Assembly: GCA_050485905.1 (NCBI GenBank)
Contig: JBJHCH010000135.1
Coordinates: forward strand, 1-9,009
Direction of reading: 5' to 3'
Origin: JAWLCA01 sp050485905
Lineage (GTDB): Bacteria; Pseudomonadota; Alphaproteobacteria; Rhodobacterales; Rhodobacteraceae
DNA: 9,009 bases
The position numbers and the translations under genes were made by a program. Of the stretch, positions 1-5,940 are shown one piece after another. Position 1 is the stretch's first letter; every line of letters starts with the position of its first letter. The notes below the pieces were generated by a model that was given only the letters and a program-made list of their open reading frames with translations, ran no database searches and had not been told where the DNA came from.

Positions 1-126
1 CCCTTCGTCAGCTACGGCGGGTCGTCGCTGATTGCGGGCGGAATACTCATCGGGATGATCCTGGCCTTCACGCGGACTCGCCCGCAGGGAGAGATTGGGG
101 ATATTCTGTTGAAGCGGGGGCGGTGA
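1..126 (+). CDS. ftsW: FtsW, septal peptidoglycan polymerase (C-terminal fragment)
   Basis: Only the last 41 residues and the stop codon are in the window; the gene begins upstream. FtsW is the polytopic SEDS-family glycosyltransferase that polymerises lipid II at the septum together with its cognate class B penicillin-binding protein. The fragment opens with PFVSYGGSS, the hallmark SEDS motif (PF-[IV]-SYGGSS in FtsW/RodA) just before the last membrane helix. A hydrophobic stretch follows at visible residues 10-23, then a short basic cytoplasmic tail ending KRGR. SEDS proteins immediately upstream of murG in a dcw cluster are FtsW rather than RodA, so context supports the symbol. The TGA stop (124-126) shares its A with the murG ATG, which implies coupled translation. 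Confidence 0.93.
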   Translation, partial: PFVSYGGSSLIAGGILIGMILAFTRTRPQGEIGDILLKRGR

Positions 127-1220
127 TGGCGCGTCTTCTGCTTATCGCGGCGGGTGGGACTGGCGGGCATATGTTCCCGGCGCAGGCGCTGGCCGAGGCA
201 ATGGTGCGGCGTGGCTGGCGGGTCAAGCTGTCGACCGACGCCCGCGGAGCGCGCTATTCAGGTGGTTTCCCGGCGATGGTCAAGGTCGAACAACTGGCGA
301 GCGCAACATTTGCCCGTGGCGGGGTGCTCTCGAAGCTGGTGGTGCCGCTGCGCATCGCGGGCGGCCTAGTCGCCGCGCTCTGGGGCTTTCTGCGCGACCG
401 ACCAGCGGTGGTGGTTGGCTTTGGTGGCTACCCGACCATCCCGGCGCTTTCCGCCTCGGTTGTGCTGCGCGTTCCGCGGATGATCCACGAACAGAATGGC
501 GTGCCGGGGCAGGTCAACCGCATCTTTGCGCGGCGCGTCGCCGTCGTCGCCTGCGGCAGTTGGCCAACCGAACTACCGGATGGCGCCCGGTCGGAGCCGG
601 TGGGCAACCCGGTTCGTGCTGCGGTGATGGAGCGCGCGGGTGCGCCCTACATACCTCCCGGTGAATATCCGATGAGCCTTGTGGTGATTGGCGGCAGCCA
701 GGGCGCGCGGGTTCTCTCGGACGTGGTGCCGGCAGCGGTTGCGGCACTCCCTGAATCGCTGCGTGCAAACCTGCGCGTCGCCCATCAGGCACGGGAGGAG
801 GACATCGAGCGCGTGATCGCCGCCTATGACGAGGCCGGGATCGCTGCCGAAGTTGCGCCCTTTTTCCGAGATATTCCGCGCCGTCTTTCCGAGGCGCAGC
901 TTGTCATCAGCCGTGCTGGCGCCTCATCGGTGGCGGATATAGCTATCATCGGGCGCCCGTCAATCCTTGTGCCCTTTGCCGCCGCCACGGGTGACCATCA
1001 AACTGCAAATGCGCGCGGGCTGGTAGATGCGGGCGCCGCAATTCTTATCCCCGAGTCGGCGCTTGACGCCAGCAAGCTGGGCGGGCAGATCGCTGTCGTC
1101 CTAGAAAATCCGGACGGAGCCGTGCAGATGGCGCGCAATGCCCTGCGCCATGGTAGACCCGATGCCACCGAACGCCTAGTGGCCCTTGTCGAGGCGCTTG
1201 CAGAAGGAAAGGTGCCATGA
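126..1220 (+). CDS. murG: MurG, UDP-GlcNAc:lipid I N-acetylglucosaminyltransferase
   Basis: MurG is a peripheral inner-membrane GT-B glycosyltransferase that transfers GlcNAc from UDP-GlcNAc to lipid I, giving lipid II. The 364-residue product matches the usual family length. The N-terminal domain carries the glycine-rich loop GGTGGH (residues 10-15) and the HEQN motif (121-124). The C-terminal domain carries GGSQGA (189-194) and the nucleotide-sugar segment with SRAGASS (262-268) and DHQ (290-292). ATG 126 is preferred because it overlaps the ftsW stop as TGATG. A GTG at 123 would add one residue and cannot be excluded. No strong Shine-Dalgarno is visible before it (the upstream sequence is G-rich), which fits re-initiation after ftsW. 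Its TGA stop (1218-1220) overlaps the murC start. Confidence 0.96.
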   Translation: MARLLLIAAGGTGGHMFPAQALAEAMVRRGWRVKLSTDARGARYSGGFPAMVKVEQLASATFARGGVLSKLVVPLRIAGGLVAALWGFLRDRPAVVVGFGGYPTIPALSASVVLRVPRMIHEQNGVPGQVNRIFARRVAVVACGSWPTELPDGARSEPVGNPVRAAVMERAGAPYIPPGEYPMSLVVIGGSQGARVLSDVVPAAVAALPESLRANLRVAHQAREEDIERVIAAYDEAGIAAEVAPFFRDIPRRLSEAQLVISRAGASSVADIAIIGRPSILVPFAAATGDHQTANARGLVDAGAAILIPESALDASKLGGQIAVVLENPDGAVQMARNALRHGRPDATERLVALVEALAEGKVP

Positions 1221-2638
1221 TGGCAGCCACCAAGCTTCCCGGTCAGATGGGGCCGATCCACTTCGTCGGTATCGGCGGGATCGGTATGTCGGGCATCGCC
1301 GAGGTACTGATGACGCTCGGCTACCGCGTCCAGGGATCGGATCTGAAGGCGAGCAAAATCACTGAACGGCTGGCTGATCTTGGCGCGCAAGTCTTCATCG
1401 GTCAGACCGCCCAGAACATCGGAGAGGCAGAGGTGGTCGTCGTCTCTTCGGCGATCAAGAAGGGCAACCCGGAATTGGAGGAGGCCCGTCTGCGCGGCCT
1501 GCCGGTGGTGCGCCGGGCCGAGATGCTGGCGGAACTCATGCGATTGCGTTCCAACATCGCGGTCGCGGGCACGCACGGAAAGACGACAACCACCACGATG
1601 GTCGCCACGCTGTTGGATCGCGGCGGCTTTGATCCCACCGTCATCAACGGGGGGATCATCCACGCCTACGGCTCAAACGCCCGCGCCGGCGCGGGCGAAT
1701 GGATGGTGGTCGAGGCGGACGAGAGCGATGGCAGCTTCAACCGTCTGCCCGCGACCATTGCCATCGTCACCAACATCGACCCCGAGCATATGGAACACTG
1801 GGGTAGCTTTGACGCGCTGCGAAAGGGCTTCTACGACTTCGTCTCGAATATCCCGTTCTACGGCGTGGCCGTCTGCTGCACCGACCATGCCGAGGTGCAG
1901 TCGCTTGTAGGCCGTATCACCGACCGTCGGGTGATCACGTTCGGCTTCAACGCTCAGGCCGACGTGCGCGCGATCAACCTGCGGTATGAGGGCGGCGTGG
2001 CGCATTTTGATGTTGCATTGCAGGCTGAGGAGCAGGTGATCGAGGGCTGCACCCTGCCGATGCCTGGTGATCACAACGTGTCGAACGCGCTGGCGGCCGT
2101 GGCCGTTGCCCGGCACCTTGGCATGAAGCGCGAGGAGATCCGCGCGGCGCTTGCGGCATTCGCCGGGGTCAACCGCCGTTTCACCAAGGTGGGCGAAGTG
2201 AACGGCGTGACGATCATCGATGACTACGGCCACCATCCGGTCGAGATCGCCGCGGTACTCAAGGCGGCGCGGCAATCGCTTGGCAGTTCGGGCGGGCGGA
2301 TCATCGCGGTGCATCAGCCGCACCGCTACAGTCGGCTGTCCAGCCTGTTCGAGGACTTCTGTACCTGTTTCAACGAGGCCGATGTGGTCGCCATAGCTGA
2401 GGTCTATTCGGCGGGCGAAGACCCGATACCGGGCGCGAGCCGCGACGACCTCGTATCCGGTCTGATCGCACACGGCCACCGCCACGCCCGTGCCATCGTG
2501 TCCGAGGATGATCTGGAGCGGCTGGTCCGAGAGCAGGGGCGGCGGGGTGATATGGTGATCTGCCTGGGCGCCGGCACGATCTCCACCTGGGCCGGTGGCC
2601 TGCCGGACCGCCTGATGGTGGAAAGGAAGATCGCGTGA
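1217..2638 (+). CDS. murC: MurC, UDP-N-acetylmuramate--L-alanine ligase
   Basis: MurC is the cytoplasmic ATP-dependent ligase that adds L-Ala to UDP-MurNAc, the first peptide step of the precursor. The 473 residues are typical. The N-terminal Rossmann domain shows GIGGIGMSG (18-26). The central Mur ligase domain shows the P-loop GTHGKTT (118-124), EADESDGS (166-173) and TNIDPEHMEHW. The C-terminal domain shows DDYGHHP (335-341) and, further on, HQPHRYSRL; these last two are strongly MurC-type. Start ATG 1217 overlaps the murG stop as ATGA and has an AAGGA ribosome binding site at 1204-1208, 8 bases upstream. A second ATG at 1220 would remove only one residue. A perfect 20-bp palindrome lies inside the gene at 1678-1697 and does not disturb the frame. 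The GTGA at its end couples it to the next small gene. Confidence 0.97.
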   Translation: MMAATKLPGQMGPIHFVGIGGIGMSGIAEVLMTLGYRVQGSDLKASKITERLADLGAQVFIGQTAQNIGEAEVVVVSSAIKKGNPELEEARLRGLPVVRRAEMLAELMRLRSNIAVAGTHGKTTTTTMVATLLDRGGFDPTVINGGIIHAYGSNARAGAGEWMVVEADESDGSFNRLPATIAIVTNIDPEHMEHWGSFDALRKGFYDFVSNIPFYGVAVCCTDHAEVQSLVGRITDRRVITFGFNAQADVRAINLRYEGGVAHFDVALQAEEQVIEGCTLPMPGDHNVSNALAAVAVARHLGMKREEIRAALAAFAGVNRRFTKVGEVNGVTIIDDYGHHPVEIAAVLKAARQSLGSSGGRIIAVHQPHRYSRLSSLFEDFCTCFNEADVVAIAEVYSAGEDPIPGASRDDLVSGLIAHGHRHARAIVSEDDLERLVREQGRRGDMVICLGAGTISTWAGGLPDRLMVERKIA

Positions 2639-2892
2639 CCGCCGCGCTGACGCTTGCCTGTCTCTGGGCCGTGGTTGCCGGGGTGGCAGGCATGATGCCG
2701 CAACGCTTCCACTGGCCGGCAGCCTTTGCCCTGATCGTCACCGGTATCCCGATGGTGGGCTATGTCACCTGGACGCATGGCGGGCTTGTCGGCCTTCTGG
2801 TGCTGGCGGGGGGCGCGTCGATGCTGCGCTGGCCGATCATCCGTCTGTTCGGATGGGCGACGCGCCCGCTGCGCCAGCGACGAGGGCCGTGA
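2635..2892 (+). CDS. Small membrane protein, DUF2484-like
   Basis: This is an 85-residue hydrophobic protein with no known biochemical function. It starts with GTG 2635, overlapping the murC stop as GTGA, and has an AAAGGA ribosome binding site at 2622-2627. Three hydrophobic segments are visible: about residues 3-21, 28-45 and 49-64. Between the last two is a short turn with His48-Gly49-Gly50. After them comes an Arg-rich tail (RPLRQRRGP), so by the positive-inside rule the C-terminus is probably cytoplasmic. The pattern and the position between murC and murB match the DUF2484 family I recall from Rhodobacterales dcw clusters; a Pfam search would settle this. Co-translation with murein genes suggests a role in envelope growth or division, but that is inference only. 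No catalytic motif is visible. Confidence 0.8.
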   Translation: MTAALTLACLWAVVAGVAGMMPQRFHWPAAFALIVTGIPMVGYVTWTHGGLVGLLVLAGGASMLRWPIIRLFGWATRPLRQRRGP

Positions 2893-3170
2893 TCTTTGGC
2901 CTGATCCTTTGGCCGATCGTCTGCTTTGCCATCGGTGGTGCTGGTGCATACATGCTCGGTCGCGGCGGCTGGAGACGCATTGGCTGGGCACTGGCCGCGC
3001 TTTTGGTCTTGGGCGCAGTTGGTCTTGTCGCCGCAGGCCGCGGCGCGCAGGGGATGGAGGGATTGGGCTATGTGGCGCTCGCCCTGTTCTTTCTGGCGCC
3101 GGGCGCGGCCGGTGCGCTGACCGGCCTGACGATTGGCTTGAGGCGATTCCAAAGGGAGCATATGCGATGA
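2889..3170 (+). CDS. Small membrane protein of unknown function
   Basis: I do not recognise this 93-residue protein. Three hydrophobic segments are visible: about residues 2-23, 31-49 and 59-84. The first two are joined by a basic loop (GRGGWRR), and the C-terminus is basic (RRFQREHMR). There is no signal peptidase site, cysteine motif or catalytic signature. The chosen start GTG 2889 overlaps the previous stop as GTGA, the same arrangement as neighbouring junctions. An ATG at 2853 in the same frame would add 12 Ala/Pro-rich residues and a 40-base overlap. Neither start has a well-spaced Shine-Dalgarno; GAGGG at 2882-2886 is only 2 bases before the GTG. Its TGA overlaps the murB ATG as ATGA, and the murB ribosome binding site lies inside its last codons. 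Reality is supported by the coherent membrane pattern and coupling on both sides. Confidence 0.72.
   Translation: MIFGLILWPIVCFAIGGAGAYMLGRGGWRRIGWALAALLVLGAVGLVAAGRGAQGMEGLGYVALALFFLAPGAAGALTGLTIGLRRFQREHMR
3152..3158 (+). promoter_or_regulatory. Ribosome binding site deciding the murB start
   Basis: AAGGGAG lies 8 bases before ATG 3167. The murB frame is open for about 400 bases further upstream, so this site and the ATGA overlap with the preceding gene are what fix the start at 3167. Confidence 0.75.
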
Positions 3171-4108
3171 CGGCCGGGATGCAGGCGACCGATCTGCCCG
3201 ATGTGCGCGGGCAACTGATCCGGGGCAAGGCGCTCTCCGACCTGACCTGGCTACGGGTCGGCGGTCCGGCCGACTGGCTTTTCCAGCCTGCGGACGAGGC
3301 CGATCTGGCCGGGTTCCTCGCTGCGCTCGATCCCGCGATCCCGGTGTTTCCGATGGGTGTCGGTAGCAACCTGATCGTCCGCGATGGGGGATTGCGGGCG
3401 GTTGTGGTCCGGCTGGGGCGGGCCTTTGCCGGTATCGAAATCGCGGATGGCCGCGTAACGGCAGGTGCTGCCGCGTTGGATGCCTATGTCGCGCGCAAGT
3501 CGGCAGAGGCGGGGCTGGATCTGACCTTTCTGCGCACCATTCCCGGCGCGATCGGCGGTGCTGTGAGGATGAACGCGGGCTGCTATGGTACCTATACGGC
3601 TGATCATCTGACAGCAGTGCGCGTCGTCAACCGAGATGGGCTGGCTATGGACCTGTCGGCCGGGGATCTAAACCTGCGCTATCGCGCGTCGGACGTGCCG
3701 GAGGGATGGGTGATCGTCAGCGCGACCTTCGCGCCGCCACCCGGAGATCCGGCCAACCTCGTGGCGCGCATGGAAGAACAACTGGCCAGGCGCGACGCGA
3801 CGCAGCCGGTAAAGGAGCGCAGCGCTGGATCGACCTTCCGCAATCCGGCGGGTTTCAGTTCCACCGGCCGCGCGGATGATGTGCACGATCTGAAGGCGTG
3901 GAAGCTGATTGACGACGCCGGTTTGCGCGGCTTCCGAATGGGCCGCGCGCAGATGTCAGAGAAGCACCCCAACTTCATGATCAATGCCGGTGGTGCAACG
4001 GCAGAGGATCTGGAGGGTCTCGGCGAGGAGGTCAGAATAAGGGTTTTCGAGTCGACGGGAATCACGCTAGAATGGGAAATCATGCGGGTCGGCGAAACCC
4101 GCGGATAA
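3167..4108 (+). CDS. murB: MurB, UDP-N-acetylenolpyruvoylglucosamine reductase
   Basis: MurB is the cytoplasmic FAD- and NADPH-dependent enzyme that reduces UDP-GlcNAc-enolpyruvate to UDP-MurNAc, the substrate of MurC. The 313-residue product fits the family. The FAD-binding region shows VGGPADW followed by GVGSNLIVRDGG (64-75). A second flavin/substrate segment is FLRTIPGAIGG (121-131); Arg123 would be the substrate-binding Arg of RTIPG. AGSTFRNP (220-227) holds the proposed proton-donor Ser222. The C-terminal region has EKHPNFMIN (265-273) and LEWEIMRVG, in which Glu304 is probably the second catalytic acid (alignment from memory). The compact GSTFRNP/EKHPNF form resembles type II MurB. The start is fixed by the ribosome binding site at 3152-3158 and by overlap with the preceding stop; an upstream extension would run through two membrane-protein genes in another frame. 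A small hairpin sits over its last codons. Confidence 0.96.
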   Translation: MTAGMQATDLPDVRGQLIRGKALSDLTWLRVGGPADWLFQPADEADLAGFLAALDPAIPVFPMGVGSNLIVRDGGLRAVVVRLGRAFAGIEIADGRVTAGAAALDAYVARKSAEAGLDLTFLRTIPGAIGGAVRMNAGCYGTYTADHLTAVRVVNRDGLAMDLSAGDLNLRYRASDVPEGWVIVSATFAPPPGDPANLVARMEEQLARRDATQPVKERSAGSTFRNPAGFSSTGRADDVHDLKAWKLIDDAGLRGFRMGRAQMSEKHPNFMINAGGATAEDLEGLGEEVRIRVFESTGITLEWEIMRVGETRG

Positions 4109-4136
4109 TAACGATAAACGGGCCGGACAAGGCCCG
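4084..4136 (+). other. Two tandem small hairpins at the murB-ddl junction
   Basis: The first hairpin has stem GCGGGT (4084-4089) pairing with ACCCGC (4097-4102) around a 7-base loop; it covers the end of murB. The second has stem CGGGCC (4119-4124) pairing with GGCCCG (4131-4136) around a 6-base loop, in the 45-base murB-ddl gap. Neither is followed by a T-run, so they are not classic intrinsic terminators. They could modulate read-through, mRNA processing or ddl translation. Stems of this size can occur by chance in GC-rich DNA. Confidence 0.4.
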
Positions 4137-4153
4137 AGAGGCACGAGGGCGGT

Positions 4154-5068
4154 ATGTCGAGCAGGCAACCCCCCAAAGTGGCGGTATTGATGGGCGGCCC
4201 CTCGGCTGAGCGCGAGGTGTCGTTGTCGTCAGGGCGCATGTGCGCAGCCGCGCTGCGGGAAGCGGGCTACGAGGTGGTCGAGGTCGATGCCGGCCGCGAC
4301 CTTCCGGACGTATTACACAAGCACAATCCGGAGGTTGTCTTCAATGCGCTGCACGGTCGCTGGGGCGAAGATGGCTGCGTGCAGGGCGTGCTGGAGTGGT
4401 TGTGCATCCCCTACACCCATTCCGGCGTGCTCTCATCGGCCCTCGCGATGGACAAGCAGCGGTCGAAGGACGCGTTCCGCGCTGCGGGTCTGCCGGTTGT
4501 TGAAAGTGTTATTGCCCCGGCCGCCGATGTGCGTGCGCGCCATGTCATGCCGCCCCCCTACGTCGTCAAGCCGAATAGCGAGGGCTCGTCCGTTGGCGTC
4601 TACATCGTGCATGATGGCGCAAACTCCCCGCCGCAACTTGGCCCCGAAATGCCGGATCAGGTGATGGTGGAGGCCTATGTGCCCGGCCGCGAGTTGACCA
4701 CGACTGTCATGGGTGACCGCGCGCTTGGCGTCACCGATATCCTGACCGACGGATGGTACGACTATCATGCCAAGTACAGCCCTGGCGGATCGCGGCATGT
4801 CATTCCCGCCGATGTGCCGGACGAAATCACGACCGCCTGCCTGGACTATGCTCTGCGTGCCCACCACGCCATCGGATGCCGCGGCCTCAGCCGGACGGAT
4901 TTTCGCTGGGACGAAGCGCGCGGGCTGGATGGCTTGATCCTGCTGGAGCTCAACACCCAGCCGGGGATGACGCCCACGTCGTTGTCGCCTGAACAGGCCG
5001 CCTATGCCGGCATTTCGTTCCCAGAACTGTGTCGCTGGATGGTGGAGGACGCGTCATGCAATCGCTAG
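4154..5068 (+). CDS. ddl: D-alanine--D-alanine ligase
   Basis: This ATP-grasp ligase joins two D-Ala to make the D-Ala-D-Ala end of the murein peptide, which MurF then uses in the cytoplasm. The 304 residues match the short DdlB type found in dcw clusters. GGPSAEREVSL (14-24) places Glu19 at the position of E. coli DdlB Glu15. KPNSEGSSVGV gives Lys139 and Ser145, equivalent to Lys144 and Ser150. AKY (206-208) gives Lys207-Tyr208, equivalent to Lys215-Tyr216. The metal-binding segment ELNTQPGMT has Glu265 and Asn267. A Tyr at 208 is the residue of ordinary D-Ala-D-Ala ligases; known D-lactate-adding ligases have Phe there, so vancomycin-type resistance is not suggested. Start ATG 4154 is preceded by purine-rich GAGAGG (4136-4141) and GAGG (4145-4148). 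Its end overlaps the start of ftsQ by 13 bases. Confidence 0.95.
   Translation: MSSRQPPKVAVLMGGPSAEREVSLSSGRMCAAALREAGYEVVEVDAGRDLPDVLHKHNPEVVFNALHGRWGEDGCVQGVLEWLCIPYTHSGVLSSALAMDKQRSKDAFRAAGLPVVESVIAPAADVRARHVMPPPYVVKPNSEGSSVGVYIVHDGANSPPQLGPEMPDQVMVEAYVPGRELTTTVMGDRALGVTDILTDGWYDYHAKYSPGGSRHVIPADVPDEITTACLDYALRAHHAIGCRGLSRTDFRWDEARGLDGLILLELNTQPGMTPTSLSPEQAAYAGISFPELCRWMVEDASCNR
5044..5048 (+). promoter_or_regulatory. Ribosome binding site deciding the ftsQ start
   Basis: A strong GGAGG, lying inside the last codons of ddl, sits 7 bases before ATG 5056. An in-frame GTG at 5029 would lie upstream of this site, so 5056 is preferred. Confidence 0.75.
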
Positions 5069-5940
5069 GGGGACTGCGCCGCGACCCTGCGCCCAGCCGG
5101 ATTGCCTACAGGCTGCACCGGCTTTGGCTTACCCCCCTGTTTCGCGCTGTGCTGCGGGTCGGTCTTCCGGCCTTTGCCGTCGTATTCGCCATTGGCGCCT
5201 TCCTGGGTGATGAGGCTCGCAGGGCTGCTATTGCCGACTCCTTCGAAGAAATGCGCCGCCAGATCAGCGAAAGGCCAGAGTTCACGGTGACCGAACTGGC
5301 GGTGATAGGAGCATCTGATCCGCTGTCCGAGACGATCCGCTCAGGGCTCGGGGTAACGCTTCCGGTCAACTCCTTCGGGCTCGATCTTGAGGCGATGCGC
5401 CGCACGGTCGAAACGCTTGATTCGGTTGCGCGCGCCGAAGTTCGTCTGCGCACGTCGGGCGTGCTGGAAGTGCGCGTGACCCAGCGCACTCCGGTAGCGC
5501 TGTGGCGGTCCGCCGATGGGCTGGCGCTGATCGACTCGGCCGGGATGCGAGCGGGCTGGGCCGACGCGCGCGCCCTCTATCCCGACCTGCCCCTCATCGC
5601 GGGGCAGGGTGCTGACCTGCAGGTTGGTGAGGCGCTGATGCTGATGGCTGCTGCCGAGCCGCTGGCTGAGCGGATCCGCGGACTCGTTCGCGTTGGCGAA
5701 CGGCGCTGGGATCTGGTGCTCGACCGCGACCAGCGCATCCTGCTGCCCGAGCGCGACGCGCTTCGCGCGCTCGAGCGGACCGTTGCAATGCACATGGCGC
5801 AGGATCTCTTGGAACGGGACGTCAGCGTCATCGACCTGAGACTGGAGCGTCGCCCGACGCTGCGCATGGCGCCCGATGCCATGGCTGAATGGCATCGGGT
5901 GCGGGGCCTGGCCGTTGCGCAAGGGGAAGACAGACGATGA
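5056..5940 (+). CDS. ftsQ: FtsQ, divisome membrane protein with POTRA domain
   Basis: FtsQ is a bitopic inner-membrane divisome protein that recruits FtsL/FtsB and links early and late division proteins. The 294-residue product has a basic cytoplasmic N-terminus (RRDPAPSR at 8-15) and one membrane helix (about 31-51). A periplasmic FtsQ-type POTRA domain follows (about 76-145, FTVTELAVIGAS to VLEVRVTQRTPVALW). The rest is the FtsQ/DivIB domain, with ALIDSAGM and YPDLPLIAG segments typical of the family. The start at 5056 follows a strong GGAGG. Its TGA (5938-5940) overlaps the ftsA ATG. Codons for about residues 272-283 encode one side of a long RNA hairpin (5869-5902). Another GC-rich hairpin lies at 5748-5773. 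FtsQ is poorly conserved in sequence, so the call rests on topology, POTRA pattern and position between ddl and ftsA. Confidence 0.94.
   Translation: MQSLGGLRRDPAPSRIAYRLHRLWLTPLFRAVLRVGLPAFAVVFAIGAFLGDEARRAAIADSFEEMRRQISERPEFTVTELAVIGASDPLSETIRSGLGVTLPVNSFGLDLEAMRRTVETLDSVARAEVRLRTSGVLEVRVTQRTPVALWRSADGLALIDSAGMRAGWADARALYPDLPLIAGQGADLQVGEALMLMAAAEPLAERIRGLVRVGERRWDLVLDRDQRILLPERDALRALERTVAMHMAQDLLERDVSVIDLRLERRPTLRMAPDAMAEWHRVRGLAVAQGEDRR
5869..5902 (+). other. Long perfect hairpin inside the 3' end of ftsQ, upstream of ftsA
   Basis: CCCGATGCCAT (5872-5882) is the exact reverse complement of ATGGCATCGGG (5889-5899), separated by the 6-base loop GGCTGA. One G-T pair and two more Watson-Crick pairs extend the stem to 14 pairs (5869-5882 with 5889-5902). 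It ends 18 bases before the ftsA ribosome binding site (5921-5927) and 34 bases before the ftsA ATG. No T-run follows, so it is not a standard terminator. A role in ftsA translation, RNA processing or mRNA stability is inference. Confidence 0.6.
5921..5927 (+). promoter_or_regulatory. Ribosome binding site deciding the ftsA start
   Basis: AAGGGGA lies 9 bases before ATG 5937, inside the last codons of ftsQ. It favours ATG 5937 over an in-frame ATG at 5889, which falls in the right arm of the hairpin and has no such site. Confidence 0.75.

Noticed and set aside
1673..2485. 270-codon minus-strand open frame opposite murC
   Set aside because: It is fully inside a murC gene whose motifs are all present in the plus-strand frame.
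2762..3166. Upstream extension of the murB frame
   Set aside because: The extra sequence is Arg/Cys/Trp-rich and unlike MurB. A good ribosome binding site and the ATGA overlap place the start at 3167, and two membrane-protein frames occupy this stretch.
2404..3369. 321-codon minus-strand open frame across murC, the small genes and murB
   Set aside because: It is Arg/Pro/Ser-rich with no motif, as expected for the antisense of GC-rich codons. The plus-strand membrane proteins explain the region better.
4560..4780. Possible D-Ala-D-Lac (vancomycin-resistance type) ligase
   Set aside because: Tyr208 in AKY and Glu19/Ser145 match the ordinary D-Ala-D-Ala ligase active site.
5889..5936. Longer ftsA start at ATG 5889
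   Set aside because: It adds a non-conserved Gly/Arg stretch and lacks a ribosome binding site. ATG 5937 has AAGGGGA upstream and the ATGA overlap.
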